Positions 14,870-21,521 of a stretch of DNA of 23,152 nucleotides are shown here, piece after piece (within the stretch, counting starts at the first letter, position 1; every line of letters starts with the position of its first letter). The position numbers and the translations under genes were made by a program. The notes beneath the pieces are model-generated. The model saw nothing but the letters and a program-made list of their open reading frames with translations. It ran no database searches and was not told the origin of the DNA. Source of the DNA: an uncultured Alistipes sp. (GTDB lineage Bacteria; Bacteroidota; Bacteroidia; Bacteroidales; UBA932); NCBI GenBank assembly GCA_900544195.1, contig UQUJ01000050.1:1-23152 (forward strand). Direction: 5' to 3'.

Positions 14870-15085
14870 TGCTTTGATAATTAGTTAGATAAGGCTTTGT
14901 CTTAAGTTCGTTTGCCCTAAAGGAGATTTTTAATCGCCAGACTGTCAATATCATAGAGATTACGCTTTCGTAAAGGCCCCAAAATGAGGCCGAAAAAGCC
15001 ACGAGACTCGGAGCGAAGCGACCGAAGGGAGTTCGGGGAATCCTTTCCCCCGTGCCCCACCGGGGCTGTCACGCAGTGACTGGGG

Positions 15086-15193
15086 AGACTGTCTTAAAAG
15101 TATAATTACCACCTCCGAGGATTGAAAATTCGTAGTCGCCCCTGTAGTGGTGTACGGACTTTTCTGCTCTCGCCGAGACTTTTCAGACAGTCT
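15086..15193. mobile_element. MITE-like element, copy 1
   Basis: About 108 bp bounded by inverted ends AGACTGTCTTAAAAGT (15086-15101) and ACTTTTCAGACAGTCT (15178-15193), which match at 15 of 16 positions. The interior shares long identical runs with 18774-18883 (for example GAGGATTGAAAATTCGT and GTCGCCCCTGTAGTG). No ORF inside. G-rich runs flank both ends (GGGG on each side) and could be target duplications. Similarity to the other copy stops at the ends, as expected of a non-autonomous transposable element. Confidence 0.7.
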
Positions 15194-15218
15194 GGGGGTG
15201 GGAATAAGGGTCACTAAA

Positions 15219-15247
15219 GAAGGAGACGCAATTTTTGCGCCTCCTTC
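15219..15247. terminator. Terminator after tRNA-Met
   Basis: GAAGGAG.CGCAA pairs with TTGCG.CTCCTTC around TTT, with one A/C mismatch. On the minus strand it follows the tRNA and is followed by TTTAG. On the plus strand it is followed by TTTT, so it could stop transcripts from both directions. Confidence 0.7.
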
Positions 15248-15252
15248 TTTTG

Positions 15253-15326
15253 TGGTCCCAGTAGGGCATGATCCTACGACCCCCTGATTATGAGTCAGAT
15301 GCTCTAACCAACTGAGCTATGGGACC
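15253..15326 (-). tRNA. tRNA-Met (anticodon CAT), elongator-type or tRNA-Ile2
   Basis: The minus strand folds as acceptor GGTCCCA/TGGGACC, D-arm GCTC/GAGC with loop AGTTGGTTA, anticodon stem TCTGA/TCAGG with loop CTCATAA (anticodon CAT), and T-stem GTAGG/CCTAC. The first acceptor pair is G-C, so it is not the initiator. It may be elongator Met, or Ile2 whose C34 is changed to lysidine; the sequence alone does not decide. The T-loop reads ATCATGC instead of TTCRANY, which is unusual. CCA is not encoded. Confidence 0.88.
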
Positions 15327-15361
15327 GGATGCCGTCCGACACGGTTTGACGGACGGCATGT

Positions 15362-15392
15362 CAAAGTTACCAAACTTTTTGAAAAAGACAAA
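15362..15392 (-). promoter_or_regulatory. tRNA-Met promoter
   Basis: On the minus strand: TTTG (15392-15389), a 19-nt spacer, then TAACTTTG (15369-15362), about 36 bp before the tRNA 5' end. It overlaps the divergent promoter for the M64 lipoprotein gene. Confidence 0.7.
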
Positions 15393-15410
15393 ACTCTTTG
15401 AATATCTTTG
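15378..15410 (+). promoter_or_regulatory. Promoter of the M64 lipoprotein gene
   Basis: TTTG (15378-15381), a 21-nt spacer, then TATCTTTG (15403-15410). Transcription would start near 15416 and leave a leader of about 200 nt before the ATG at 15617. Overlap with the tRNA promoter may make the two compete for polymerase. Confidence 0.6.
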
Positions 15411-15616
15411 CAAAATTTACGACAGCATGTTTTTGTAAAATGTAAAAAAGTAACCTGCATCACTTTAAATTTGCAATATGTTGATGTTCAAGGTGATTCT
15501 ATGTATTCAAATTTATCGATTCATGCAACTTGTTTTTTTTCAACATTACTTTACGCTTACATACTCCGGGAATAATGTCTAACTTTATAGGTTGTTTGTC
15601 GCATAATTTTACTGAA

Positions 15617-17731
15617 ATGAAAAAGGCTCTGTGTGTTATTTTTGTCATGCTTGCAGGACTTGTGTCCTGTAAATACGATGACTCTGAGATCTGGGACAAA
15701 GTCAACGAGAATGAAGCCAGGATAGCGGCTTTGGAAGAGCAATGCCGTGGATTCAATCAGGATCTGCAGACATTGCGCACCATCGTCAACGCGTTGCAAG
15801 GCAATGACTACGTGACAGGCGTGGTGGAAGTCATTAAGGAGGGGACTGTTGTCGGGTACTCGATCACGTTCAGCAAAAGCGGCACGGTAACCATCTACAA
15901 TGGAAAGGACGGTCATTCTCCTGTGATCGGAATAAGACAGCACACCGACGGGAAGTATTACTGGACCGTAGATGGTGAATGGATTTACGACGGTTCCGGT
16001 ACAGGCAACCGGATAAACGCGGGAGGCACCGCTCCGGAATTGAAGATAGAAGACGGCTGGTGGTACGTCTCTTATGATGGACGAAAGACTTGGACGAAAT
16101 TGTCGAAGGCAACCGGTGAGGACGGGGACTCGTTCTTCTCCTCTGTCACGGACAACGGTGACACTGTGAGCGTCACACTTATGGATGGAACCGTGTTCGA
16201 ACTCGCCAAGAAGTCTTCGGATCTGAGCATCCGGTTTCCGGACTACGGAACATTCAGATTCAATGCCGGGGAGACAAGGTCTGTTGTATATAAGATCCTT
16301 AATGCCACAGGAAGCGTGGTGGTCAAGGCGTTTGCGCAGAATGGATGGAAGGCGGACGTCAAAAGGAACAATGACTCGGAAGGAGAAATTGTGGTGACCT
16401 CCCCTTCCCCGTTCACTGGCGGTGAGGTTGTGGTGCTTGTATATGATGACTCGAAGACCATCGTAAGGTGCTTGGATTTCGTAGAGGGCAACGTCATCAC
16501 TCCTCAGGAGACATATTCAATGTCAAGAGGCGCGGGAGAGATTGCCGTCACTGTGTCTGCTGACGTTGACTATTCCGTGGATATTCCAGAGGACGCCGCA
16601 TCCTGGCTGAGATATTCAGGGTTGAAGACCAGGGCGATGCGTCAGGATGAACTTGTCTTTCATTGTGACAGGAACGAGGGAGAGAGTGCCAGAAGCGCGG
16701 TGGTCGGAATCGTGAACAAGGCTGCTGGTATTCATGAAAAAGTTGTGATTTTTCAGGAAGGAATAGTGCACACCCTCCAGACCCATTCTGTCGGCAACGG
16801 AATAAAGATAGTGATCATGGGAGACGGCTTCACCAAGGATGATCTTACGGCTTCGGAAGGGGAGGCAATGTCGTCATTTGACAAATGGGCCGACAGGACA
16901 ATGGAGGAGTTTTTCGCCGAGGAGCCTTACCGGTCATTCCGGGACAGGTTCGATGTGTATTCTGTCGCGGTCGAGTCGGACGGGCGGAATTTTGACGGCA
17001 GCACGGCCTTTGCGAGCAAGTTCGGAACGGGAACCTATATCGGAGGCAATGACAGCAAGGTCTGGCAGTATGCCTATAAGGTAGATGGGATCAGTTGGCT
17101 CACGGTGAGAAACACGCTTGAACTGGTGATCCTGAATTCCTCGAAATATGCCGGTACAACCTACATGTGGTCGGACGGCAGGGCTATAGCCTACATCCCG
17201 GTTGTCAACTACAACACCGAAGATTTCGGGAAGGTTCTTCGCCATGAGGCGGGCGGTCACGGGTTCGCTAAGCTTGCGGATGAATATTTCTACGAAAAGA
17301 CAATCACCGAGGACAAGGTGAAAAGCCACAAGGAATGGTTCGCCAAATACGGTTTCTACCCGAACGCCGATGTCACGAACGATCCCAAGGAAATCCATTG
17401 GGCGCATTTCCTTTCAGATCCGCGCTATTCCGGTCAGGTCGGAATCTACGATGGCGGCCTGACGTTCAGATACGGTGCCTACAGGCCGACGGACTACAGC
17501 ATCATGAGACATAATGCCGGCAGGTTCAACGCTCCTTCGCGTGAGGCCATATTCAAGAGAATCATGAAGTTGTCTGAGCCAAGCGGGTGGAAATATGATT
17601 TCGAGGCGTTTGTGGCCTACGATGAGATCAACCGTTCGGCCGCGTCACAAGCCTACTACGAAAACCAGATGGAAAACTTTGACGAGGAGTCGTTTGTCCC
17701 TCTCGCTCCTCCTGTCGTAAGGGAGGAATAA
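15617..17731 (+). CDS. Lipoprotein with DUF4988, BACON-like and M64 (IgA-peptidase-like) domains
   Basis: Probable surface or periplasmic zinc peptidase of 704 aa. The N-terminus is a lipoprotein signal (MKKALCVIFVMLAGLVSC, lipid-anchored Cys 18). Next come a short coiled coil (about 22-60), a DUF4988-type region (about 20-200, with YNGKDGHSPVIGI), a beta-rich part, a BACON-like domain (about 300-382) that may bind glycans or mucin, and a C-terminal M64 domain with HEAGGHGFAKLADEY (His 543, Glu 544, His 548). A longer in-frame start at 15530 would put non-signal sequence ahead of the lipobox, so I chose the ATG at 15617. M64 includes an IgA-cleaving enzyme, but the substrate here is unknown. 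The gene ends 3 bp from the convergent pncA. Confidence 0.85.
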   Translation: MKKALCVIFVMLAGLVSCKYDDSEIWDKVNENEARIAALEEQCRGFNQDLQTLRTIVNALQGNDYVTGVVEVIKEGTVVGYSITFSKSGTVTIYNGKDGHSPVIGIRQHTDGKYYWTVDGEWIYDGSGTGNRINAGGTAPELKIEDGWWYVSYDGRKTWTKLSKATGEDGDSFFSSVTDNGDTVSVTLMDGTVFELAKKSSDLSIRFPDYGTFRFNAGETRSVVYKILNATGSVVVKAFAQNGWKADVKRNNDSEGEIVVTSPSPFTGGEVVVLVYDDSKTIVRCLDFVEGNVITPQETYSMSRGAGEIAVTVSADVDYSVDIPEDAASWLRYSGLKTRAMRQDELVFHCDRNEGESARSAVVGIVNKAAGIHEKVVIFQEGIVHTLQTHSVGNGIKIVIMGDGFTKDDLTASEGEAMSSFDKWADRTMEEFFAEEPYRSFRDRFDVYSVAVESDGRNFDGSTAFASKFGTGTYIGGNDSKVWQYAYKVDGISWLTVRNTLELVILNSSKYAGTTYMWSDGRAIAYIPVVNYNTEDFGKVLRHEAGGHGFAKLADEYFYEKTITEDKVKSHKEWFAKYGFYPNADVTNDPKEIHWAHFLSDPRYSGQVGIYDGGLTFRYGAYRPTDYSIMRHNAGRFNAPSREAIFKRIMKLSEPSGWKYDFEAFVAYDEINRSAASQAYYENQMENFDEESFVPLAPPVVREE

Positions 17732-17734
17732 AGT

Positions 17735-18277
17735 TCAATATTCCTTTACGCCGTTTCCGGCCATCCATTCCAACAGCGGGGTGCTGTCGAATCCGACGGT
17801 GCCTTTCAGGAATACGTTCACGTCGAATCCAACCTCTTGGCTCAGCCGGAAGACATTCTTGAGGGTCTCCAAAACACAGAACTCAGAGGCGATTCCGCAG
17901 ACGGTGACCTCGTCCCCTGCCAGAAACAGACTCTGGTTTGAGGCTGTCACGGCCGCCAGCGCTCCATATTCCTCCCTCTCCTTGTTCTGCCCTTTCAGGA
18001 TGAATCTTGTCTTCGCTTCCTCCAGCCCGTCCAGCAGCCCGTCGGCGAGACTTGCCCCTAAAGTGTAGTGAACGCAGTGCTCTGGCCATTGACCACCGTT
18101 TGCCTTGAACGAACAATGATCCTTCGGATGCCAGTCCAAAGTGAAATACACAAGATCGGCTCCGTCCTTGATCCCGTTTATCTCCGGAATGATCGCCTCT
18201 GCTCCCGGCACGGCCAGAGATCCGTCAATGAAGTCCCTCTGCACATCCACTACAAGTAAAATCTTTCTTCCAGTCAT
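17735..18277 (-). CDS. pncA: Nicotinamidase (isochorismatase family)
   Basis: Hydrolyses nicotinamide to nicotinate and ammonia for NAD salvage. The 180-aa product carries the catalytic triad Asp 11 (VVDVQRDF), Lys 95 (ILKGQ) and Cys 134 (VCGIASEFCV), and the metal site Asp 48, His 50, His 54 (DWHPKDHCSF). This pattern is that of PncA rather than plain isochorismatases. The length is slightly short of the usual 190-215 aa but no motif is missing. It is convergent with the M64 gene, and no terminator fits in the 3-bp gap. A weak -7-like TATCTTTG lies about 110 nt upstream (18395-18388, minus strand). Confidence 0.92.
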   Translation of the reverse strand: MTGRKILLVVDVQRDFIDGSLAVPGAEAIIPEINGIKDGADLVYFTLDWHPKDHCSFKANGGQWPEHCVHYTLGASLADGLLDGLEEAKTRFILKGQNKEREEYGALAAVTASNQSLFLAGDEVTVCGIASEFCVLETLKNVFRLSQEVGFDVNVFLKGTVGFDSTPLLEWMAGNGVKEY

Positions 18278-18515
18278 ATTAAGAAGCTGTTTTGAATTGA
18301 ATTCATTTTTAATTCATGACCACACCCGCACGTTCATATTCACAATTCGGAACAAGTCGTCCCATTTCGTCTGAATCCTTCTTTTCTCAAAGATAGCCAT
18401 TATCTACAATAAAGAAAAATCAAAGAAGCCATGTGCCTGTTGGCAAGCCTTTGTGCCTTGGTGATTGCAAGCCGCCTCAAGGTGTTTATGAATATGATTT
18501 CTTCCTTATTGTGCG

Positions 18516-18578
18516 AACATGATGCGCAGTGATAGAAAGAAGAAACTTTCCTTCCCGTGCGCGATTCCGCATCATGTT
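18516..18578. repeat. Inverted repeat, 11-bp arms
   Basis: AACATGATGCG (18516-18526) pairs perfectly with CGCATCATGTT (18568-18578); inside, GAAAG pairs with CTTTC. It could form a 63-nt stem-loop in RNA or single-stranded DNA. Confidence 0.5.
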
Positions 18579-18603
18579 GATGCCGGCCCACTTATGTTTA
18601 TAG

Positions 18604-18737
18604 TTGGCGGGAACGGTCATGCCTGTCTGATGGCCGTACAGTCATGGACTTTGTTCCTCAAGACCGATTTCAGCGAGGTGTCAGGAACAGTGAACCACTC
18701 CTGATGTTGCTTAAGTGGCTGTGGATGTTCCCGCCAA
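18604..18737. repeat. Inverted repeat closing a 134-bp folded segment
   Basis: TTGGCGGGAAC (18604-18614) pairs perfectly with GTTCCCGCCAA (18727-18737). Inside are possible stems ACGGTCAT/ATGGCCGT and, in competition with each other, GTTCCT/AGGAAC and TCAGGA/TCCTGA. This could be a second small transposable element, a structured RNA, or relics of a gene. Confidence 0.45.
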
Positions 18738-18773
18738 TTGCAACGAAGTTGAAAAGGTCTTTCGTCGTGGGAG

Positions 18774-18883
18774 AGACTGTCTTAAAAGTAAAAGGCCCCC
18801 CCCCTGCGAGGATTGAAAATTCGTTGTCGCCCCTGTAGTGAGTACAGACTTTTCAACTCTAGCCGAGACTTTTCAGACAGTCT
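18774..18883. mobile_element. MITE-like element, copy 2
   Basis: About 110 bp with the same inverted ends as copy 1 (AGACTGTCTTAAAAGT at 18774-18789, ACTTTTCAGACAGTCT at 18868-18883) and the same core, but with a run of nine C bases near the left end and scattered differences. Flanks are GGGAG on the left and G-GGGAG on the right, a possible 5-bp duplication if the right end includes one more base. Confidence 0.7.
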
Positions 18884-18914
18884 GGGGAGGGGCGAGCCGG
18901 TTCTTTTAACACAG

Positions 18915-18944
18915 GGCTTTGGACTTGCTCCGGCTTTGGACTTG
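18915..18944 (+). repeat. 13-bp direct repeat
   Basis: GGCTTTGGACTTG occurs at 18915-18927 and 18932-18944, with a 17-bp period, just before the small ORF at 18967. Two copies only. Confidence 0.45.
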
Positions 18945-18966
18945 ATTCCAATATTCTTTGAAATCA

Positions 18967-19149
18967 ATGAGTTATGAGGAAAAGAAAAACGGACAAACCG
19001 TCATTTCTGATGATTTGTCCGCTTTGGCTCCCCCAAGCCTCGAATTATTGAACCTTTGGAGAGACTTCAAAAAAGTTGTTCACTTCATAGATGACAATAT
19101 TCATTGGTTGAGACCTTTGATGTCAGTATGTGAGAAGAACAGCAAATAA
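18967..19149 (+). CDS. Small hypothetical protein (60 aa)
   Basis: I do not recognise this. The ORF starts MSYEEKKNGQTV and ends with a more protein-like half (LELLNLWRDFKKVVHFIDDNIHWLRPL...). An AATATTCTTTG sequence just upstream is close to, but one base longer than, a -7 element. The first third overlaps a DNA palindrome (CGGACAAA...TTTGTCCG, 18989-19020), so this may be non-coding DNA with an open frame. No signal peptide or membrane segment. Confidence 0.35.
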   Translation: MSYEEKKNGQTVISDDLSALAPPSLELLNLWRDFKKVVHFIDDNIHWLRPLMSVCEKNSK

Positions 19150-19572
19150 AGCGTCCGCATTCATCGCACTACTTACGATATGTCTTCCTGCATTATGAGT
19201 GCTAATTTTTATATTCCTCTACTGTAATCCCCCTCTTATGGAGCGTGGGGATGTTAATCCAGATAGGTGGCTAACAGTTTGACGTGAATATTTTGCCGTA
19301 TCTATTGTAATGGAGATATAGCCTACCAAATGTATCTAATATTGAAAGATTGTGTTGAGGTCAGTAATTGGAGGATAAAACCGTGATTTTTGATGACTGA
19401 TTACCTACCTCAATATTAACGTTATTTCAGAGTGAATTTTCCGTGCAAAATAGGCTCAAATCAAGATGTCAAAACGGTTGCTTGTGTTGGTTTTCTGGAA
19501 TTCTATTGAATGAACCTTGACTAACCACAATAATCTAATCTAACGACTATTTATAGAGAAAAGCGATGATGT
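19150..19572. other. AT-rich interval without visible genes
   Basis: I see no ORF, RNA gene or strong repeat here. Base composition is clearly AT-richer than the core genes upstream, consistent with imported DNA. Confidence 0.4.
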
Positions 19573-19785
19573 ATGAGCAACAATGAATATAAACGAACTT
19601 CACGGCATTTGTCCAAAGAGACAAAGGCTAAAATAAGCCGTGCGCTTACTGGCCGCCCGAAGACCCACGCACATAGAGAGGCTATCCGTCAAGGAGAACT
19701 ACGATATTGGCGTAATGATTCCAATTTCCCCGATGACCGAATAGGATTGGGGCAAGATGAAACGACAGTGGAAGATTTAGTCTGA
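19573..19785 (+). CDS. Small NUMOD3-motif protein
   Basis: A 70-aa basic product. Residues about 10-40 (HLSKETKAKISRALTGRPKT then HAHREAI) match the NUMOD3 pattern SxETrxKIsxalkGr..s.eHr.ai, a DNA-binding module usually attached to homing endonucleases of the GIY-YIG or HNH type. No nuclease domain is present, so it is an orphan module, perhaps a DNA-binding protein or the remnant of a mobile endonuclease. It converges on the restriction-modification operon and shares a strong terminator with it. The start is the ATG at 19573, with no clear Shine-Dalgarno. Confidence 0.6.
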   Translation: MSNNEYKRTSRHLSKETKAKISRALTGRPKTHAHREAIRQGELRYWRNDSNFPDDRIGLGQDETTVEDLV

Positions 19786-19789
19786 AAAT

Positions 19790-19831
19790 AAGAATGGTTA
19801 TTCGCCGATGATCCGGCGGATAACCATTCTT
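19790..19831. terminator. Shared bidirectional terminator
   Basis: AAGAATGGTTAT then TCGCCG (19790-19807) pairs with CGGCGG then ATAACCATTCTT (19814-19831), an 18-bp stem with one wobble and a 6-nt loop. It fills the gap between the convergent NUMOD3 gene and the restriction gene. Confidence 0.75.
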
Positions 19832-19833
19832 GA

Positions 19834-20592
19834 TTACCTTATGATGTTGACCCAAGAATCATCAAAATGTATGCTTTCAAGCACGTTGCTTTTAGTGATT
19901 GTTGGAGGTCGCTTGATTCTGAATTTTACCGCATCCTCTGGAACTTTAGTGTGGATGGTAAACTGTGAGCCGTGTGGTTGCCAAGTGAAGCATTGTTCCT
20001 TGGTCTCCTTGTTGATGCCAATGAGATTTCCATTAGGGTTTGTCTTCCATTCGTAATCTGAAACCCTATACCTATTAGTGTCTTCTTCAAATAGCACATA
20101 GGAAAGCAGGTCATAAGAACGAACGAGAATTGATGTCCGCACGGGGTTGAATTCTTCGTGTGCGATGTTGACCCTTTCATTCCATATTTCAAGAACCGCC
20201 CTACCTGTCTTCTGAATGTCTTCGTGTGGGTCTGTGATTCCGTAGGAGTAGTCTGGAGAACATCTGCCACTGATGAGCCTAACTTTATCGCAGGAGAAAG
20301 GATTTGTGGTCTTGACTGTTTTCATTGAGTATGCCATTCCCCTAACCCCTATGTCCGCAATCCCTACTGGAGAATCAAAATGTGTTCCCATAATCGCATC
20401 GGCAAAGGCATCGCCCCAGTCCTCTCCAGAAATGTCTTTTCTCCCGATATAGAGGAGATAGACCAAATATCCCCCAATCTTCTTTATGAGCGATTCTGGC
20501 ATTTCGTTTAATGGGTATCTTTCACCGTATGGAATCCGATGACCGTCCCTTAATCTTGGAACGTGGCTTTCTTGGTCGTTGAAGTTTGCCAT
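19834..20592 (-). CDS. Candidate type II restriction endonuclease partnered with the adjacent methyltransferase
   Basis: I infer the function mainly from position: the start is 1 bp after the stop of an m5C methyltransferase on the same strand, the standard layout of a type II R-M pair. The 252-aa product has no membrane segment or signal peptide. Asp 80 and Ser 89-Met-Lys 91 (GIADIGVRGMAYSMK) could be a PD-(D/E)xK-like active site with Ser in place of the acidic residue; Glu 58/Asp 59 (SGEDW) may add a ligand. Well-defined blocks include VRLISGRCSPDYSYG, ITDPHEDIQKTG and CFTWQPHGSQFTIH. I cannot assign it to a named restriction enzyme family or predict its site. The gene looks complete, with no frameshift. 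Confidence 0.6.
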   Translation of the reverse strand: MANFNDQESHVPRLRDGHRIPYGERYPLNEMPESLIKKIGGYLVYLLYIGRKDISGEDWGDAFADAIMGTHFDSPVGIADIGVRGMAYSMKTVKTTNPFSCDKVRLISGRCSPDYSYGITDPHEDIQKTGRAVLEIWNERVNIAHEEFNPVRTSILVRSYDLLSYVLFEEDTNRYRVSDYEWKTNPNGNLIGINKETKEQCFTWQPHGSQFTIHTKVPEDAVKFRIKRPPTITKSNVLESIHFDDSWVNIIR

Positions 20593-20593
20593 A

Positions 20594-21511
20594 TCAATCT
20601 ATGTTGTTAACGATGTTAGTGATTTCTGTTGCTATTGCCCTTATCATTGGAACGGCTACTGAATTTCCAGTCTGCCTCCGTATCTCTTGGTGACTGACTA
20701 CGATTTTGTAGGAATCTGGGAAACCTTGAAGTCGCAGTAGTTCTCTGGATGTCGGTCTTCTCACTCCATTTATAAGTTGATAGTTGTATGATGCACCCGT
20801 TCTCAATGCGCAGGCATAAGGATGTAAGGAAATGTCACCGGCTTTGTTTTCGTGCCATACGGACGGATAGAAAACATCTTTCCCGACAGTTTTCTCACGT
20901 CTTTTGTTCAGAATATGCTCTGATGCGTAATAGGAAGCATCAATGTTCCCATCTGGCTCAAGTATATCCTTTAGGTTGTAAGGTACAATCGGAAAATCGA
21001 AATTGAAAGCCTCTTGCCTTGCCTGTGACAGAAAACCGACAATGATGACCCTTTCTCTTTTTTGAGGTACTCCAAAATCCAGAGCGTTGAGGACTTTCCA
21101 TTTCAAATGGTAACCAAGCGCATTCAGTCTTTCCTTTATGACCTTGAAAGTGTTGCCGTGGTCGTGGCTTACCAGTTGTTTGACATTCTCCAGCATTATC
21201 ACCGCAGGACGATGATATTGAAGTATCCTCTCTATTTCAAAAAACATCGTGCCTCTTGTGTCGGCAAAGCCCTCTCTTTTTCCCATTATAGAGAATGCTT
21301 GGCACGGAAATCCTGCCAACAGTAGTTGGTGTGGAGGGATGTCCTCGGCTTTGATTTTCGTTATGTCGCCTTGGGGTCTTTCTCCAAAATTGGCTTCGTA
21401 GGTGTCAGCTGCTGCCTTGTCCCACTCTGATGAGAATATGCAGTGATGCCCTAATTCATCATAAGGTAGCCGTATGCCCCCGATTCCTGCAAATAAATCA
21501 ATGAAATCCAT
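20594..21511 (-). CDS. DNA (cytosine-5)-methyltransferase
   Basis: Methylates C5 of cytosine in a specific DNA site, using SAM. The 305-aa product carries the ordered motifs: I DLFAGIGGIR (5-14), IV GFPCQAFS with catalytic Cys 70, VI ENVKQL (Glu 108), VIII QKRERVIIVG (150-159), the recognition region (about 170-255), IX (RPTSRELLRLQGFP) and X (RQTGNSVAVP near the C-terminus). At 305 aa it is near the short end of single-target enzymes, so one recognition domain is expected. It is the middle gene of a minus-strand trio: the 75-aa protein is 10 bp upstream and the candidate endonuclease 1 bp downstream. The target site cannot be read from the sequence. Confidence 0.95.
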   Translation of the reverse strand: MDFIDLFAGIGGIRLPYDELGHHCIFSSEWDKAAADTYEANFGERPQGDITKIKAEDIPPHQLLLAGFPCQAFSIMGKREGFADTRGTMFFEIERILQYHRPAVIMLENVKQLVSHDHGNTFKVIKERLNALGYHLKWKVLNALDFGVPQKRERVIIVGFLSQARQEAFNFDFPIVPYNLKDILEPDGNIDASYYASEHILNKRREKTVGKDVFYPSVWHENKAGDISLHPYACALRTGASYNYQLINGVRRPTSRELLRLQGFPDSYKIVVSHQEIRRQTGNSVAVPMIRAIATEITNIVNNID

Positions 21512-21521
21512 AGCGTTTAAG

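Larger units (their letters stand above)
14550..15218. other. Non-coding, hairpin- and repeat-rich interval after the M23/LysM gene
   Basis: No convincing gene. The stretch holds, in order, a REP-like repeat (14561-14602), a 23-bp perfect hairpin (14620-14686), AATGATTCAATCATT and CTTTAG/CTAAAG stems around 14777-14815, a 13-bp hairpin (14831-14869), several short GC-rich stems (about 15000-15082, including GTCACGCAGTGAC) and a MITE-like element (15086-15193). Confidence 0.6.
18278..18966. other. Non-coding interval at the core/island border
   Basis: I find no convincing full gene. The interval holds a possible pncA promoter (18388-18395), two nested inverted-repeat structures (18516-18578 and 18604-18737), the second MITE copy (18774-18883) and a 13-bp direct repeat (18915-18944). 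Reverse-strand translation of about 18400-18740 gives protein-like but frame-broken pieces, so it may be the remains of a decayed gene. Confidence 0.5.

Noticed and set aside
15530..15616. Upstream start for the M64 lipoprotein
   Set aside because: It would place 29 unrelated residues before a clear lipoprotein signal; start codon is TTG.
18519..18838. Overlapping small frames on the plus strand at 18519-18704 and 18644-18838
   Set aside because: They cross inverted repeats and the MITE end, and their translations look random.
15086..18883. CRISPR array from repeated units
   Set aside because: Only two copies about 3.7 kb apart with inverted ends; no regular repeat-spacer pattern or cas genes.
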